Shown here one piece after another: positions 1 through 11,732 of a stretch of 64,000 nt of DNA. Each line of letters starts with the position of its first letter. The stretch's first letter is position 1. Source of the DNA: Oscheius dolichura (taxonomy: Eukaryota > Nematoda > Chromadorea > Rhabditida > Rhabditidae); NCBI GenBank assembly GCA_932521035.1, contig OW051495.1, forward strand, positions 7,068,001 to 7,132,000, written 5' to 3'. A program made the position numbers and the translations under genes. The notes beneath the pieces are model-generated. The model made no database searches, had not been told where the DNA came from, and saw only the letters and a program-made list of their open reading frames with translations.

Positions 1-2467
1 CTATATGTAAGTTCTTCTTTCCTTCGGGAAGATATGTGAATTTTAGTGGTTTGAGCCTCGAATAGCCGAGAAGAATAAATGTAACAAGGATTTTAAAATG
101 TTGAGTAAATTAGAGAAGGGGAAGATCGTCTCGACGGACAAGAATTACGACTGTTTTGGAAGGTTGGCCTCTCCATCAAAGGGACTCTAAATAGTCCATT
201 TACAGGTGTATTACACGAAAAACGGATTTCAAAAATATCGTTGGCGAGTTCAAAGAGATCAATGAGACCTTTGACTGCGACATAGTCGAGGCCCAATGTT
301 ACCATGTGAAATCTGACAAACCGTCTTATGCCATGCTTCACACTCAAGTCGTCCCCCTGTAGTTTCTCTTTCTTGTTTTTAATTATAAGACATTTTAGTC
401 CCGAGAAGAACATTTCCGAGTCGAAGTTCCCCAAATACAGTGTCTTCGTTATTTTGGTAGACTCGATGGCAACCAGCCAAGCTGACAGGTAGTCTATCTC
501 AAGAGCTCTAAACATTTTCTTCAGAAATATCCCAAAAACTATGAGGTACTTTGAGAAGTCTCTAGAAGCCGTGACTTTTCCCTATGTCAACAAGGTGGGG
601 ATAAACAGCCGGCCGAATGGGATGGTCCTCTGGTTCGGTATGTTTTCCTCTTATTTCTCGATAGATATTTTTCTTAGGCAAACAAATAGAAGAGGTCGAT
701 AAGACAGCGTTTGGAGAGAAGCCGCTGAAAGCAGATATCGGGTGGAAGGAGTCCTGTAATGATTATTTGGACAATTACACCTCCATTTTCAAAGATTTCA
801 ATACAGAAGGGTATACTGTAAGTCTGTGCTTTTCTTCCCACCAGGATTCTTGAATTTCAGACATTTTTGGCGGATGACTGGGCGCAGGGAGTGCTGAATT
901 GGCCGAATTGCTATGGATTTGACGAGCAGCCGACAGACCATCTCATGCAGTGAGTCTAGCCCGATCTCCTGGGAAAATGTACTGTGTAGACCATTCCAAT
1001 TAGCCGTGGAAAACAAAAAGAATAAGCTTTTATATGGGAACTATACCGAGGAGAACTGTATCTATCAACACAGAGACGCCCTCAAGTACCTGAACCAGTT
1101 CATGGCAGCCTACATGGGTGAGAACCTTTCTTTTCCGCTTGAGAAGATGGAAAATTTAGATAAACCGAAGTTTGCTTGGTTATGGAGCAGTCTGCAAAGT
1201 CACGATTATGAAAGCAGCTCGGTGAGGTTGGACACTGATCTGTACGAGTTTATGATGTTTCACAAAGAACAGGTAACTCTCCCTCGAACTTATTTTCATT
1301 GTTTCCTCTTAAGCTGGACAATAGTTTCGTCGTATTGATGGGAGACCATGGACTGAGGTTCGGAAAGGTAAGGAACGACTTTTCGTTCCAATTCTATGGC
1401 ATGTTTAGGTGACAAAGACGAAAGTCGGGGCTCTGGATGTGAATAATCCCCTTCTCTCGATCTCTATTCCAAAAGAGTTGAGAAATACCGACATGCCATT
1501 CATAATGAGGGAGAATGCGAAGAAAATGCAGACACACTACGATACGAGAGCAACTCTTCTGGACATCGCCAAGGTTTTTTTTTCTTCTTTAGCCTCTTTT
1601 TATTATAAACTTCAGTACCTCCCATCTACTGGGCCGGAACATCTGGCTTACATCAACGACGAGAACGAGAGAGGGGAATCTCTCATCCGTGCCCAGAAAT
1701 TACAGGACAGGAGCTGTAAGACGCTCCCGATTCCCTTCGCCTATTGTCTCTGTGAATTCAAAATGCAAGAGATTTCAAAGTTTGTTGGGCTTTGGGACTT
1801 TCTATTCCTTTCTTTCAGTACATCAGCAGAAGCCATAGAGGTGGGAAATGCTGTGATAAACTCGGTGAATCACAAGTTGAACCGGACTAATTCAAGCGAA
1901 GTGTGCAATCTTTGGGCATTTTCAAATGTAAGACTATTACAGTGGAAAGACAGATAGCATTACAGGTGACGAGTATTGTTGGCTACTATCCAGTGAATGA
2001 GACGGGAGCCTATACAATCGTGGTGGGAGTAAAAGAACCGTTCGTACAAGCTCAATTCAGGGTGGGTGAAGGATGCGTGTCGATTGTGACATTTTGTGTT
2101 GTCAAGGGTATTAGGCAGTGTAAAAAAGTATTGCGCTGTTTCTGTGCTCGTTTATACCAACTTGTGTCTATTTTGAACAAATCTGTGACAAGATGTGCTT
2201 CAACATGACTAAAAGAATGCGCCCCCTGATAGAGGCTTCGGACATCCAGACTTTTAGACAATAGCTATCCCAAATAACTATCTGGTATAGCCTGCGACAA
2301 ACCGTTTTCAGGCAGTGGTACACCACTCGAAGACAGGTCACTTCACTGTAGGCGGCGTGGATCGAGTAGACTCGTATGGTAAACGAGGATACTGTGTCCG
2401 AGGAGAACTCGCTCCGCTCTGTGATTGTAAAAAGCAGAAAGCAGTAGAAGAAGAGGAAGAGGAATAA
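1..2467 (+). CDS. DUF229 family protein (sulfatase/alkaline-phosphatase fold), 5' truncated by window
   Basis: The gene enters the window from the left: an intron starts at about position 7 and the first exon seen begins near 46. About a dozen small exons join in phase. Landmarks in order are a Cys-rich N-terminal part (YDCFGRC, EAQCYHV), the strand and loop YSVFVILVDSMATSQ near 430-485, RNIPKTM after a 36-nt intron, NKVGINSRPNG near 590-620, LADDWAQG near 870, and the metal-site-like VVLMGDHGLRFGK near 1330-1370. The C-terminus is Cys-rich and ends in an acidic EEEEEE tail with stop at 2465-2467. This order matches nematode DUF229 proteins, which share the sulfatase fold and are usually secreted or membrane-anchored; substrates are unknown. 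The penultimate intron (about 2059-2312) is long for this genome and carries a repeat also found near 2.9 kb. Confidence 0.85.
2100..2235 (+). repeat. Short dispersed repeat, copy 1 (inside DUF229 intron)
   Basis: It shares the core CTGTGACAAGATGTGCT, with similar flanks (TATTTTGAACAAA before it, TCAACATG after), with copy 2 near 2935-2975. Upstream both carry a diverged 'GGCAGTG..AAAAGT.TTG' segment. It may be a decayed non-autonomous element; no terminal repeats are visible. Confidence 0.5.
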
Positions 2468-3370
2468 TTTCACTTGAAACATGACATGTACAGCTACGGG
2501 TCAGAGAGATACAAAAGCTTTATCAGATGACATAAATAAAAAAATGAACAAATAGTTGTTACGGCTTGTTGTGAAGAGTGAAGGTGCGGCGGCAATGTCG
2601 TTTGCCACCGTTTGAACAAGAACAATGAGACACGTGAAAACTGCTGTTAAACCATAAAAATTAAACCCTTCTTCTTTTTGAGAGAGAAGCTGATCTACAC
2701 GTAAATAAGCTCCTAGAATAGAGACAAGAAAAGAAACAAATATAAGACAAGGCAAATAAACAACAACACGCTGTACACCGTTTACTCTAGAGGATATTTC
2801 GAGGCTAGGTGTAATGGTAGGTGTAGTAAGTTGTGCGAGAATGTTCTCGTTCGTCCCATTTTGTGGCCTCAAGGACATCGGGCAGTGCTGAAAAGTGTTG
2901 TGCCGTGGCTTTTTGTGAACATTTCTGCAATGTTGTGTTCATTTTGGGCAGATTTGTGACAAGATGTGCTACAATCTGTCTAAATTGGGGGCGTCGCTCT
3001 TTGAACGGGTATTCAAAGGGAGGGAAGAGATACCTGAGAACACTAGCTGGCACAGCAGGAATGTTTGTCTACTTCTGTCGTAGAAGGGATAATTTAACTG
3101 AAAGAGAACACCGATGAACCAGATATTTATTAGACGACAAAATATACACAGATAATGGTTACACGTTGGTTGACACACTCCTCATTGCTGATCTGTGGTC
3201 AAGAATTGGGAAACATTCTCCGGATTGGTTTGAGATCGTGGCGGGAGTCGGAAACTGCCCATATCGGGGCGTAGGTAACTTTCTTTGCGGGCGGGATCCT
3301 CGTCCTGGAAACGGACGCTTCCATTCCGTGCAGGGATGTTGAAGGAACAAGTCGAATCTATAATTTATGA
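2468..3370. other. Intergenic stretch with a dispersed repeat; no convincing gene
   Basis: This lies between two genes that converge on it. A minus-strand frame at 2501-2878 has two hydrophobic stretches, but it shows no family match, no intron pattern and no signal peptide, so I do not call it. Positions 2880-3000 resemble part of the DUF229 intron at about 2100-2230. Confidence 0.5.
2880..3000 (+). repeat. Short dispersed repeat, copy 2 (intergenic)
   Basis: This is the counterpart of the repeat at about 2100-2235, in the same orientation. The conserved core is TGTGACAAGATGTGCT, preceded by TTTTGGGCAGATT. Confidence 0.5.
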
Positions 3371-5285
3371 CTAGATGTGTGTGTCATTCCCGTTACCGAA
3401 TCTGGTACTGATCAAAGGCGCTTTGCTTTCTTTATTACGAAATGTAATCGTCGCCGATAATAACTTTGCACTTCGCATCTCCTCGTCTGACGCCAGACAA
3501 CGAATTCCGAGAAGTTTACGCAATGACACACGGAATCTCCTGCAAAAGGCTCTTTGTGCTTTGATTGTTCTCTCTCGACTACCTTGACATGAGCATGTAG
3601 ACCGCGAAGGAAATGGGATGGACAGTCATCATGATGATGTTGGCACAGGCACGGAGATAGAGGTCGTGGAGGAAGTCATAAGAGGTCGTGTCCGGGGTGA
3701 CGTACGAGGAGAAGTGGACCATCAGGATCAGTATGGTAGACGGAAGTCTAGAATCTCTTATTATGTCGAAAGCCTTTCTTCTAACCTTCCGACAAGGAAC
3801 AGAATGATAATGACCGTCAACATGACCGTGGTGTTTCGAGACGCCTTGTTGATCTTCTTGTGTCGGTTAATCGTGGACATCTGTCGGCTGTCGTCAGTCC
3901 TGAAACCTGATTATTGCCGTAACCAGATCTAAACCAACATCATAAAAGTCTTGTCATTTGTCTTGACGGCTCGGATGAGGAGAATGGTGATGACGAAAAG
4001 CAGGATGGACGGAACCAGGGCGATTCCAATTCGGATGATGTCAAAGGCCTAGAATACGATATTTCCCAACTGCTCTAATGTTCTACGTACATCAGAGAGG
4101 AAACTGCCGCCAACAATCTGTGTGATGGTAGAGTAGCCGATGAAACATCTGGCCACCCAGACGGACTGCGTTCTCACCTCGAGTCCGTTGTCCGTCTCGT
4201 TCATTGTCTCGTTCTGAACCCGTTCAATGTTCTCTTTCTTGGAACAGGCTCACTGTTTGAATGCACATATGAAAGATGATCCGGACATCGAAGGAGTAGT
4301 GGATAACGGACAGGGCCAGGGCCAACAGGAAGATGAACTTGGAATACATCCGAATCTTCTTCCGGGTACACCAACGGAACGAGTCCAAAGGGAATTGAAT
4401 GGCCACAAATCTGGAAGAGAACATTATCTGGTTCTCCTAATTTCTCTACCGTTGTACTCCCAAAAGCAGGGTGAAGAGGGTAATCAAGGTGTTGAAGAAG
4501 AAGGGAAGGATTTCCATGGAGATCTTTTGCAGGTTACAGAGGAATTCGCTCTGGTTGTAGTCATCCATATGGCCCAGGTTGTAGTAGTAGATGGTAAAGG
4601 GGAGGGGAGACACAGCCATGAAGACGGCACTGATAGCCATCCAGAGGAGCGGCTCGACGGAAGCCCGTTTCTGGAACTATCCCGGGGGTGAGGGGTATCT
4701 CGAGAGGGCTATTTACCGACTTCTGCTCGTACAGTACCCAGACAACGATGAGATGGGAGACGAGGACGATGAAAGAGAGCACCGGCAGGACCCACCCGTA
4801 GATAATGGCCATGGCATCTTCGTTTTCCTAAAATAGAAGGGGCAGTTCTAAAGATCAGCAGAGAAAGCACCTGGTCATTAAATTGGATAAGAGATGCCGA
4901 GATACACGAGTTGACGTAATGGTCATAATGGGTGTAGGGCGGACAGACAGGAGAGCTGTTGCTGTACAGCTGAAAGAGGACTCATTACAGTGGTCAGATA
5001 GATACTACTGGGCGCATTCCCTAGCAAACGACAACAACATGCTTCATACAAACACCAGCGGTCAAAAGTTAGGATGTACTCTTGTTTCTCTGACTGTTAT
5101 CGATGTGACACCAATGACTTAATCTACCCTCTCTAATTCTATTGCCAGTTATCGTCAACAAACTCAATTTTCTAAGATTTCCCGCTGTTTTACCTGTGGA
5201 TAGAAGAAACCGTTGATCTAATAGATTTTTAGGTAAATAAGACAAAGGGGCTCACCTCCTGCTGGACGCAAACCTCCAATTCCAT
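3371..5285 (-). CDS. Neuropeptide GPCR, myosuppressin/FMRFamide/sex-peptide-receptor-related type
   Basis: A complete rhodopsin-like receptor of about ten phase-compatible exons. The proposed start is MELEVCVQQE at 5285, followed by INGFFYPQ and a Cys-containing extracellular tail (SPVCPPYTHYDHYV). TM1 is YGWVLPVLSFIVLVSHLIVV. TM2 follows MAISAVFMAVSPLPF. TM3 carries FFFNTLITLFTLLLGVQRF and then a WCTRKK loop. TM5 is IGIALVPSILLFVITILLI and TM6 NTTVMLTVIIILFLVGR. TM7 is LYLRACANIIMMTVHPISF. The cytoplasmic tail ends GNGNDTHI. The GVQR, WCT and TM6-TM7 pattern fits the nematode DMSR/SPRR group, which bind amidated peptides and couple to G proteins in neurons or muscle. The ligand cannot be deduced. 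Its upstream side faces the 4.6-kb gene-free stretch. Confidence 0.85.
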
Positions 5286-8200
5286 CGGTACCTGAAGAAT
5301 CTTGACGAGGGCGCTGAAAATGTCCGACTATTGAACTGACAGGTGGTTGATAGAAAAATAAAAGGAGAGAGGGCAGAGGACTACTTTCGAGCTGGGGATA
5401 AACAATGATTTTCTCAAAGAAAATGTGAGTGGGAAAATGTTGCAGACAAAAACATAAAGTTCGACGAGAAGAGAATGGTGAACATTGAAATTTGGCTGTG
5501 GGTGTATAGACAGTGGATTAACAACAAATTAGTGGAGTACGCGAGTAGGGAAGAAGACTGACTGGCGTTTCGGAAATCTACTCATTTAAGGGATGAGACA
5601 TCCCGAGGGGGAATCCTCCTTTTACAAATGGCAGACAAATTAAGCTCCTGTTAAAAAGGAAGTTTTGCTAATGTGAGATCTGTCGGAGATGCAGCCTACA
5701 AGGGGAGCGAGGAAGCTTCCGGTGGACGGGTGAGAAAGCACAGAAACACCCTCCCCCTAACAACATAACCCTCCGGTGATCACTGGTTAATTTCTGTACG
5801 GCACAGAGAAACACCAATTCAAAGAAGAGGCAGGTGGGGAGAAAGTGGTTGGGATAACTGGACCAAAAGTTCGTGGGAGGTTGTCTCTGGAAAAGAAGGA
5901 AAAAGTATCTACCTTTGTCTAGGATACGAGTAGGAAAACAAGGTAGGATTAACCCTGAACTTCTAGTCAAACAGGTCGCTAATTTTTCCCTGGAACAAGC
6001 TGGACGGAAACAGGAGGATTAGACGGGAATGAGTAATTCTCCCCCGAAGTTAATTCATCCGGTTAGGAAGAGCAAGTCATCTGTGCAAACGGAGCGCCAT
6101 GTACATAGTAATATCTTCGCAGGAGTCGCGGTGCAGAGAGGCTGGATCACGTAATTTCCTGATGAATACGTGTAGCAAAAAAGCTGTTGACAGTCCGTCA
6201 TCTGGCATTTCTAAGAACCAGGAAATGTCACATAATTTAGGAGGGGATCCAAATGTGGCCCTGCCCAGGGGAATGAGACCAATTATAGCGAGGTCTCAAT
6301 GAAACGGTGGACACCAGGGTGAGTTCACCTCACAAATGTGATAGTTAGGCGAGTTTATTCAATCAGAGCGAAGAAAGATTGAAGGCACCTGGATATTTCC
6401 TAATCACTTTTGCGTATGAGACAGACGATGAGATTTGGTTCGAGGCGATGGGTGACTAAAACAAACACAGGCACGGGATGAGACAGAGGCTATTTTGGAC
6501 ATTTCCGGGGTTCCTCAAAGCATTCTCGGAATATTTGGGGGTTGCCAAAGGCTGCACCTCCACAAATGGAGATCAGAATATTTCGGCCTCCCCGTAGGGG
6601 AAAGTGAAAAGCGAGAACGTGGGCGTAATTATGTGCTCTTCTGCAGAAACGAGGAACACTAAGTTAGAGGGAGCAGTTTGACTGGTCGCCCCCAACGAGA
6701 ACTTTTGCTTCCAAGAGACCTGACCATCCCTAGTTGGTCCTAATTACCTAACATCAAAATCACAAGTGATCCTACGCGGTGCCCCAAAATGGAAAGCGGT
6801 TAAATGGATCTAAGAACTTTTAAGTTCACCCACTTTTTTGAATTTGAGTTTCGACAATTCATAGTTGGGGGAGTCCCGTTATTCGGGCGGAAATGAATGT
6901 GGCGAGTTAAATGACTTGGAACAGTTGGTCTATGTGGTTGGTCTCTAAAACACACCTCTAAAATGAATGAGTTTTTTTCTTCGCCAGAAGTCAAGAGCGA
7001 TCAGGAAGAGGCTTGAGTAGTTCAAGAAAAGAAGAAGAAGTGTTTCTTCGAAGTTGACGAAAGAAGGAAGTAGACGGTGAGGGTCTGGAGTATGCTCTGT
7101 GGAGCTCTTAGAGGGATGCAAAGGGTTCGGGGATTGAATAAAAAGGAGAGGGGGAGAAAACAGGACTAGGGTACTCTCCACTGTCGTAAGACGTTCTAGG
7201 ACGTGTAGGAGGGGTTCTTTCAGAAAAATCGAAGAAGGTCACACCGTTCTATACTCAATTCGCCGTACTAGCGCAAGCTGGAATGCGAGATGGCTAAATT
7301 CGGCTAACTTCCAGACCGTTTCTTCTGCATTTTGAAGGAAAATCTCAAAAAAAAACGAGGAATTCGTCAAACTTCCCGCTATTGTGAATTTACTACGATT
7401 TGTGAGATGCGTGGGAAATTAAATTAGCCCAGATTAGGAATATTGTGAGAAAGGGTACATCCCCGGAGTAACAAAGGCGATAAAGACGCAATCTGGATCC
7501 GAAAAAAGTGACAATTGGGTCAATTGAACAAACAACAGCTTGTCTGTGGATTTGTAGCTTTAAACTGTCCCGGAAATACGGAGGTTTAATGTACGAGGAC
7601 TAAGAATGTTTTCGTAACTGAACGGCATAATATTTTGGAGAGACTAATAGGAAAACGATCAAACTTTTGCTCGTTTCGTGTCACCTGAGGTCACTGTTCC
7701 GTAAAATCAACCGGGGAATTATGCATGTACCCGAATTTTATGTTCGATCAAAAGATACAACGATGCTAACAGGGAAGGGCAATAGTTGCATTTTGGAAAT
7801 GGGTTTTGTTTTTTCCAGGTCGCCCAGCGGTTAGCAAAAGGATAAGAGGCCGAACCAGTTAATTCAATTTATCTGCGACATAACCTGAAGAGGGGGCTCC
7901 CAAAGCTCGAAGCTCAAGTTGCTCTCCTCTTTGGATTCTTTGAAGGAGGGAATCCATCCCAACAGGAGGAAATGATCTCATAGATCTTGAAGAACTTCCT
8001 ATATGACCTTATAAAAACATCTATGACTTCCTCTGAGGGAACGAGAGAAAGGGAAACTACTATTCTTAGAATGATTACTGGAGATTACTTTCCCAGGGAG
8101 CAGGTGAACGGACGACGCAAGCAGACTACACTCTGTAGTGCATTCGACCAAGGGGGCAAGGTGCAAATGAGAGGGACTGAAGTCAGAATTCCTGATGGGA

Positions 8201-9863
8201 GAGGCATTACCGTAGTAAGAGGAAATGATTTCACGATAGATTGGATTAATCTTGGCCCATTAGTCTAAAGACGATAACCAGAAAGGGCATTACCGAGTAC
8301 AAACATTAAAGACTGTTACACTCATGTTTTGTTTTGTTGTTCCCATGGCATAGTACAGTAAAAATTAGAAGAATTTAGTAGGACATCGAAGGCACTGGCA
8401 ATAATATTTTTAAGGAGTACAAAACTCTAAGAACAACCATGCCAAGGGATACGAGTTTCCAAACATGTGCGCGGAGAGAACAGAGAGCGGAAACTGTCAC
8501 GGGGCCTAATGATGGATTGATGGACACGCGAATGGATCAAGGGTGGTCGGCAGGAAAAACATTTAAAAAAGAGGGAGTCCCACTTGATCGTCTGCCTCCA
8601 AAGTTCAAGGTGAGTCTCGTCGAATCAAACTCCTGAGTGGCAACTTGACAGACGTTACTGGTTTAATTGAGGGGAAGGAATGAGAAGGCGTGGGCTATCT
8701 CTCTGTTCCGGAATCCTGGGGCTTACAGGAACGGGGTCGACTCGACTTACCCCCGATAAGGAGGGCACTGGTCTACGTCAAGCCTACAACACAAAACGTC
8801 AAGCGGATTTCCCCTACCTTTTTAAAATGCCAGCTGAATTCGACAGCGAGTTCATTGGGCACAAAGGTATTTTTCGGGAAAAATGAGAACGACGCCTATG
8901 AGGGGATTTAGATCAGAGAACATAGAAGAAAAGAGGCCATGTACATATTATGAATAAGCCAAAGGGCACAGTAGTCCACAGATCAGACTAGACAAAAAGA
9001 CTGGATTCACTGGGAACACGCGACATATGGAATTCCCTCTTTTAATGTTTGTTTAGGTCAGATCCTTTCTAGACAGACTCGGTGAAATCGGAGCTGTAAA
9101 ATGAAGGCAAAGAATGTCTGCAAGGACTGCTCTGATTTGGCTAATTTAGCCAGATTAACTCCCCCATGAAGGACGGTTTTAGGGGGACAAGAACTTTGAG
9201 CTGAAAAGAGGAGACTAATTAGTGTAAAAAATAATTGTTTTCTGGTTTTTCCTGGAAGAGAATGAGCAAAGGAAATGGAGGGACTAGACAGCCCGGACCG
9301 GGAACTTATCCCATCCCTCCAGTGGTAATGACGGGCCAATAAGAACTTTATGAGTAGGGAAGAGTAAACACCGGCTTAAAATAGGGAAGACCCATACGTA
9401 TGCGTCACGAGTAGCCCAATGATGTCTCCCACTCTAATCCGCAACATTTTCCCTTAGAACCTCGTTTACGTCGCCAGAATGATGCTCGTTGTTCACGTGT
9501 AGAGCTTTTTTCTTCTATTTTGCTCTTTCAAAAACAGGGGGCACTCATGACTAGGCCCTTGTTATTTTATTGAAAATCAGAAAGAAGCACAACTGGGGAA
9601 GAGAAAAGAGGAAGTCGAAACACACCAAATCTGGGCATTTGGTCTCGTTTAGCCAAAATTTATAGAAGGAGGCTAATAATTTATTTATCAGACAAATCAA
9701 CGGACGCAATACATTCTAAGAATTGGGTTTTTGCAGGGCCTGACCTTTACCCGGCAGCTGTGATTGTTGAGACTTTTAGAAGAACTTGTACAGTTGGAGA
9801 AATAGTTTATTGCCATCATAATATACACATAAGTTGTCAGGAAGGCGCCTCGTTCGAGATAGA
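5286..9863. other. Long gene-poor stretch, purine-rich on the plus strand
   Basis: About 4.6 kb without an exon series I can connect. The longest open frames (for example 7987-8268 plus, 9058-9339 minus) show no domain, hydrophobic segment or in-phase splice neighbours. The plus strand is visibly rich in A and G over kilobases. The stretch lies upstream of the minus-strand peptide GPCR, so it may hold that gene's control region or distal 5' exons. Confidence 0.6.
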
Positions 9864-10580
9864 TTACTTTCCACAGATGGGGGCACAGGTAGCTCCGCAG
9901 TTCTGGAAGCAGGCGGGGGTCGAGCAGGACGAGAAACAGTTGTTGTTACAGGAGTTGCAGTTGTTGTTGTTGTTGTTTCCGATGACAATCACCTGGAATA
10001 TTCACTTCCTTATTCTCTCTTTCCTGTTATAATGAGTACGTGCAACTAATCTGTTCAGATTCCAGCACAATTCTCCCTAAATGTCATTATTCTATCGACA
10101 CACCTGGGGCTGAGAGTTTCCGCACACGTTGGAGCACTGGTTATTACAGCCGCTGTAGCACATGGGGGTCGAGCAGCCACTGTAGCACGAGTTCTGGCAA
10201 CTGTTACAGGTCTGTTGCTGGGGGACAATGATGATGGGCTGCTGAATACCTCTCCCGTTTAGAGGGAAGGAAGAGAGGACTTACAGAGTTTCCACATTGG
10301 TTGTTACAGGTGGGAGCACAAGAGCTGTAGCAGGAGGGAGTGGAGCAGGAAGAGGTGCACTGGTTGTAGCAGGTAGGGTAGCAGGAGGAGCTGGACCCAC
10401 AGCAGGAGTTCGAAATGCCACCACAACATTGTCTCTTGGCACGGACGACTACGGTATCGACAGGAACCTGACCATCCACCTGGAATTGGTGATTTCTAGG
10501 AAAGAAGTTGTGATCCTTGCCTTGGGGAGTTCGGCTGATACGGTAGCTAGAAGGATGAAGGAAGCAAGGATGGCGATCAT
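9864..10580 (-). CDS. Secreted cysteine-repeat protein (three CxxxC modules)
   Basis: Four exons, complement of 10521-10580, 10285-10479, 10104-10241 and 9864-9992, encode about 173 residues. The first exon is a signal peptide, MIAILASFILLATVSA. A basic AKR site follows before QCCGG, suggesting processing. Three modules of about 35-45 residues, each essentially in its own exon, repeat the pattern CNSCxNxCxxxCSTPxCYxxCxxxCxxxCGN. Modules 2 and 3 start with a hydrophobic IIIV or VIVI stretch. Cys spacing is mostly every fourth residue. Intron 1 (10480-10520) is a GC-AG intron (AAG|GCAAGG). Secreted Cys-rich nematode proteins of this style occur in cuticle or antimicrobial settings, but I cannot assign a family or function. 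The gene is divergent from the large EGF/VWA gene. Confidence 0.8.
10480..10520 (-). other. GC-AG intron in the Cys-repeat gene
   Basis: A 41-nt intron with donor AAG|GCAAGG and acceptor CCAG. It joins the signal-peptide exon to the rest in phase 0. No GT donor nearby preserves the frame. Confidence 0.7.
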
Positions 10581-11732
10581 GTTTTGTGATCTGACGGACC
10601 AGGCGGGGGCCTTTTAAACGGACGCCCAAGAGCCAGTCGCTGCCCCCCGGGCAATGACTCATGGAGTCTGTAAACTTACGGAGTTGCAACAGGCCGGTTC
10701 TGGAGGAGAAGGTCCGAGCGCAATTTCGTACGTGGGAGCAGAAGATCTGATAGGACAAACACCGTTGTTCGAGAGATTTCTACGGCTACTGTACATTTTG
10801 AAGGCTTAACAAGACCATCCCGTGGCCCTTCCGAGATTGGAGCCTCATTTCCTGTCAACCAGGAAGTGCTTGCAACAACCAGACAGCCGGATTTCCTTAT
10901 GGGAGCAGTTAAATCCTGATGAGACCAAAACATAAAATTCCGATCTTTTGGTTTTCAAACAGTCGTTCTTCGAGGGTTCTTCCAATAAAGTCGTCTCGGC
11001 CCGCTGATTTTTTCTTCCTATTTGGCCAACAAAAGTGGGCTTCTGGTTTTTTCGCTTCTTGATCTCAAATATTGAACCTAATTCTTACTCATCTCTCTTT
11101 GCCCTTTCAGTGCTATCGTCCGGGAGACAAACAAACAAACAAAGCAGCTGGGCTCGCCCGGTCCGTTTTGCGCTCGCTTGTAGCCGGCGGATTAGTACAA
11201 ACAATTGTCGTCGACGTGAAACTTCTCCCCTTTTGACACAAACCACAAAGTTTCACTCTCTGGCTCTCCTCGGGGAAGACGAGAAAAGGATGAGGCCCAT
11301 TGTTCAGGGTTGTTTGATAACACAAAACACATGTCAACAGAGAGATCTCTGTGTTTCCTGTCGGACTACAACACTCTGCCGGTCACTCTGCCACCCAATC
11401 AAAATGATGATTTACAACAACAAAAGCTTGGAGTCCTCTGTCCTCCGAGTCCCCTCTTTCAATAGATTCGTTCTCTTCTATACCGTTCTCCGCATAGTCC
11501 GTTTCTCCGCGAGATGTTGAAATATGGCACCACAGTTCATTTACATGTTTAACGGCGTAATTAACATCCAGTTACCGTAGAAAATATGATTATGAGCAAG
11601 CTCGATCCGTATTCTCTCCCAGAATTCAATGTTTAGAGAAATCAGGCTCCTTTGGCCCACAAGTGCCTAATAGATCAGCATCAGTCAATTTTTTCAAGCG
11701 GCACTTCTTTTTGTTGTCTCCATTGTTTCCAG
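10581..11732. other. Divergent intergenic region between Cys-repeat and EGF/VWA genes
   Basis: It probably holds both promoters and the missing first (signal-peptide) exon of the EGF/VWA gene. I could not identify that exon with confidence. Open frames here lack recognisable content. Confidence 0.45.

Noticed and set aside
7987-8636. Plus-strand open frames as a gene in the 5.3-9.9 kb stretch
   Set aside because: No domain, signal, hydrophobic segment or matching splice sites. Open frames of this length are expected by chance in purine-rich DNA.
11035-11520. 161-residue plus-strand open frame
   Set aside because: Composition is irregular, there is no domain, and it sits in the divergent promoter region. 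It is likely non-coding or untranslated.
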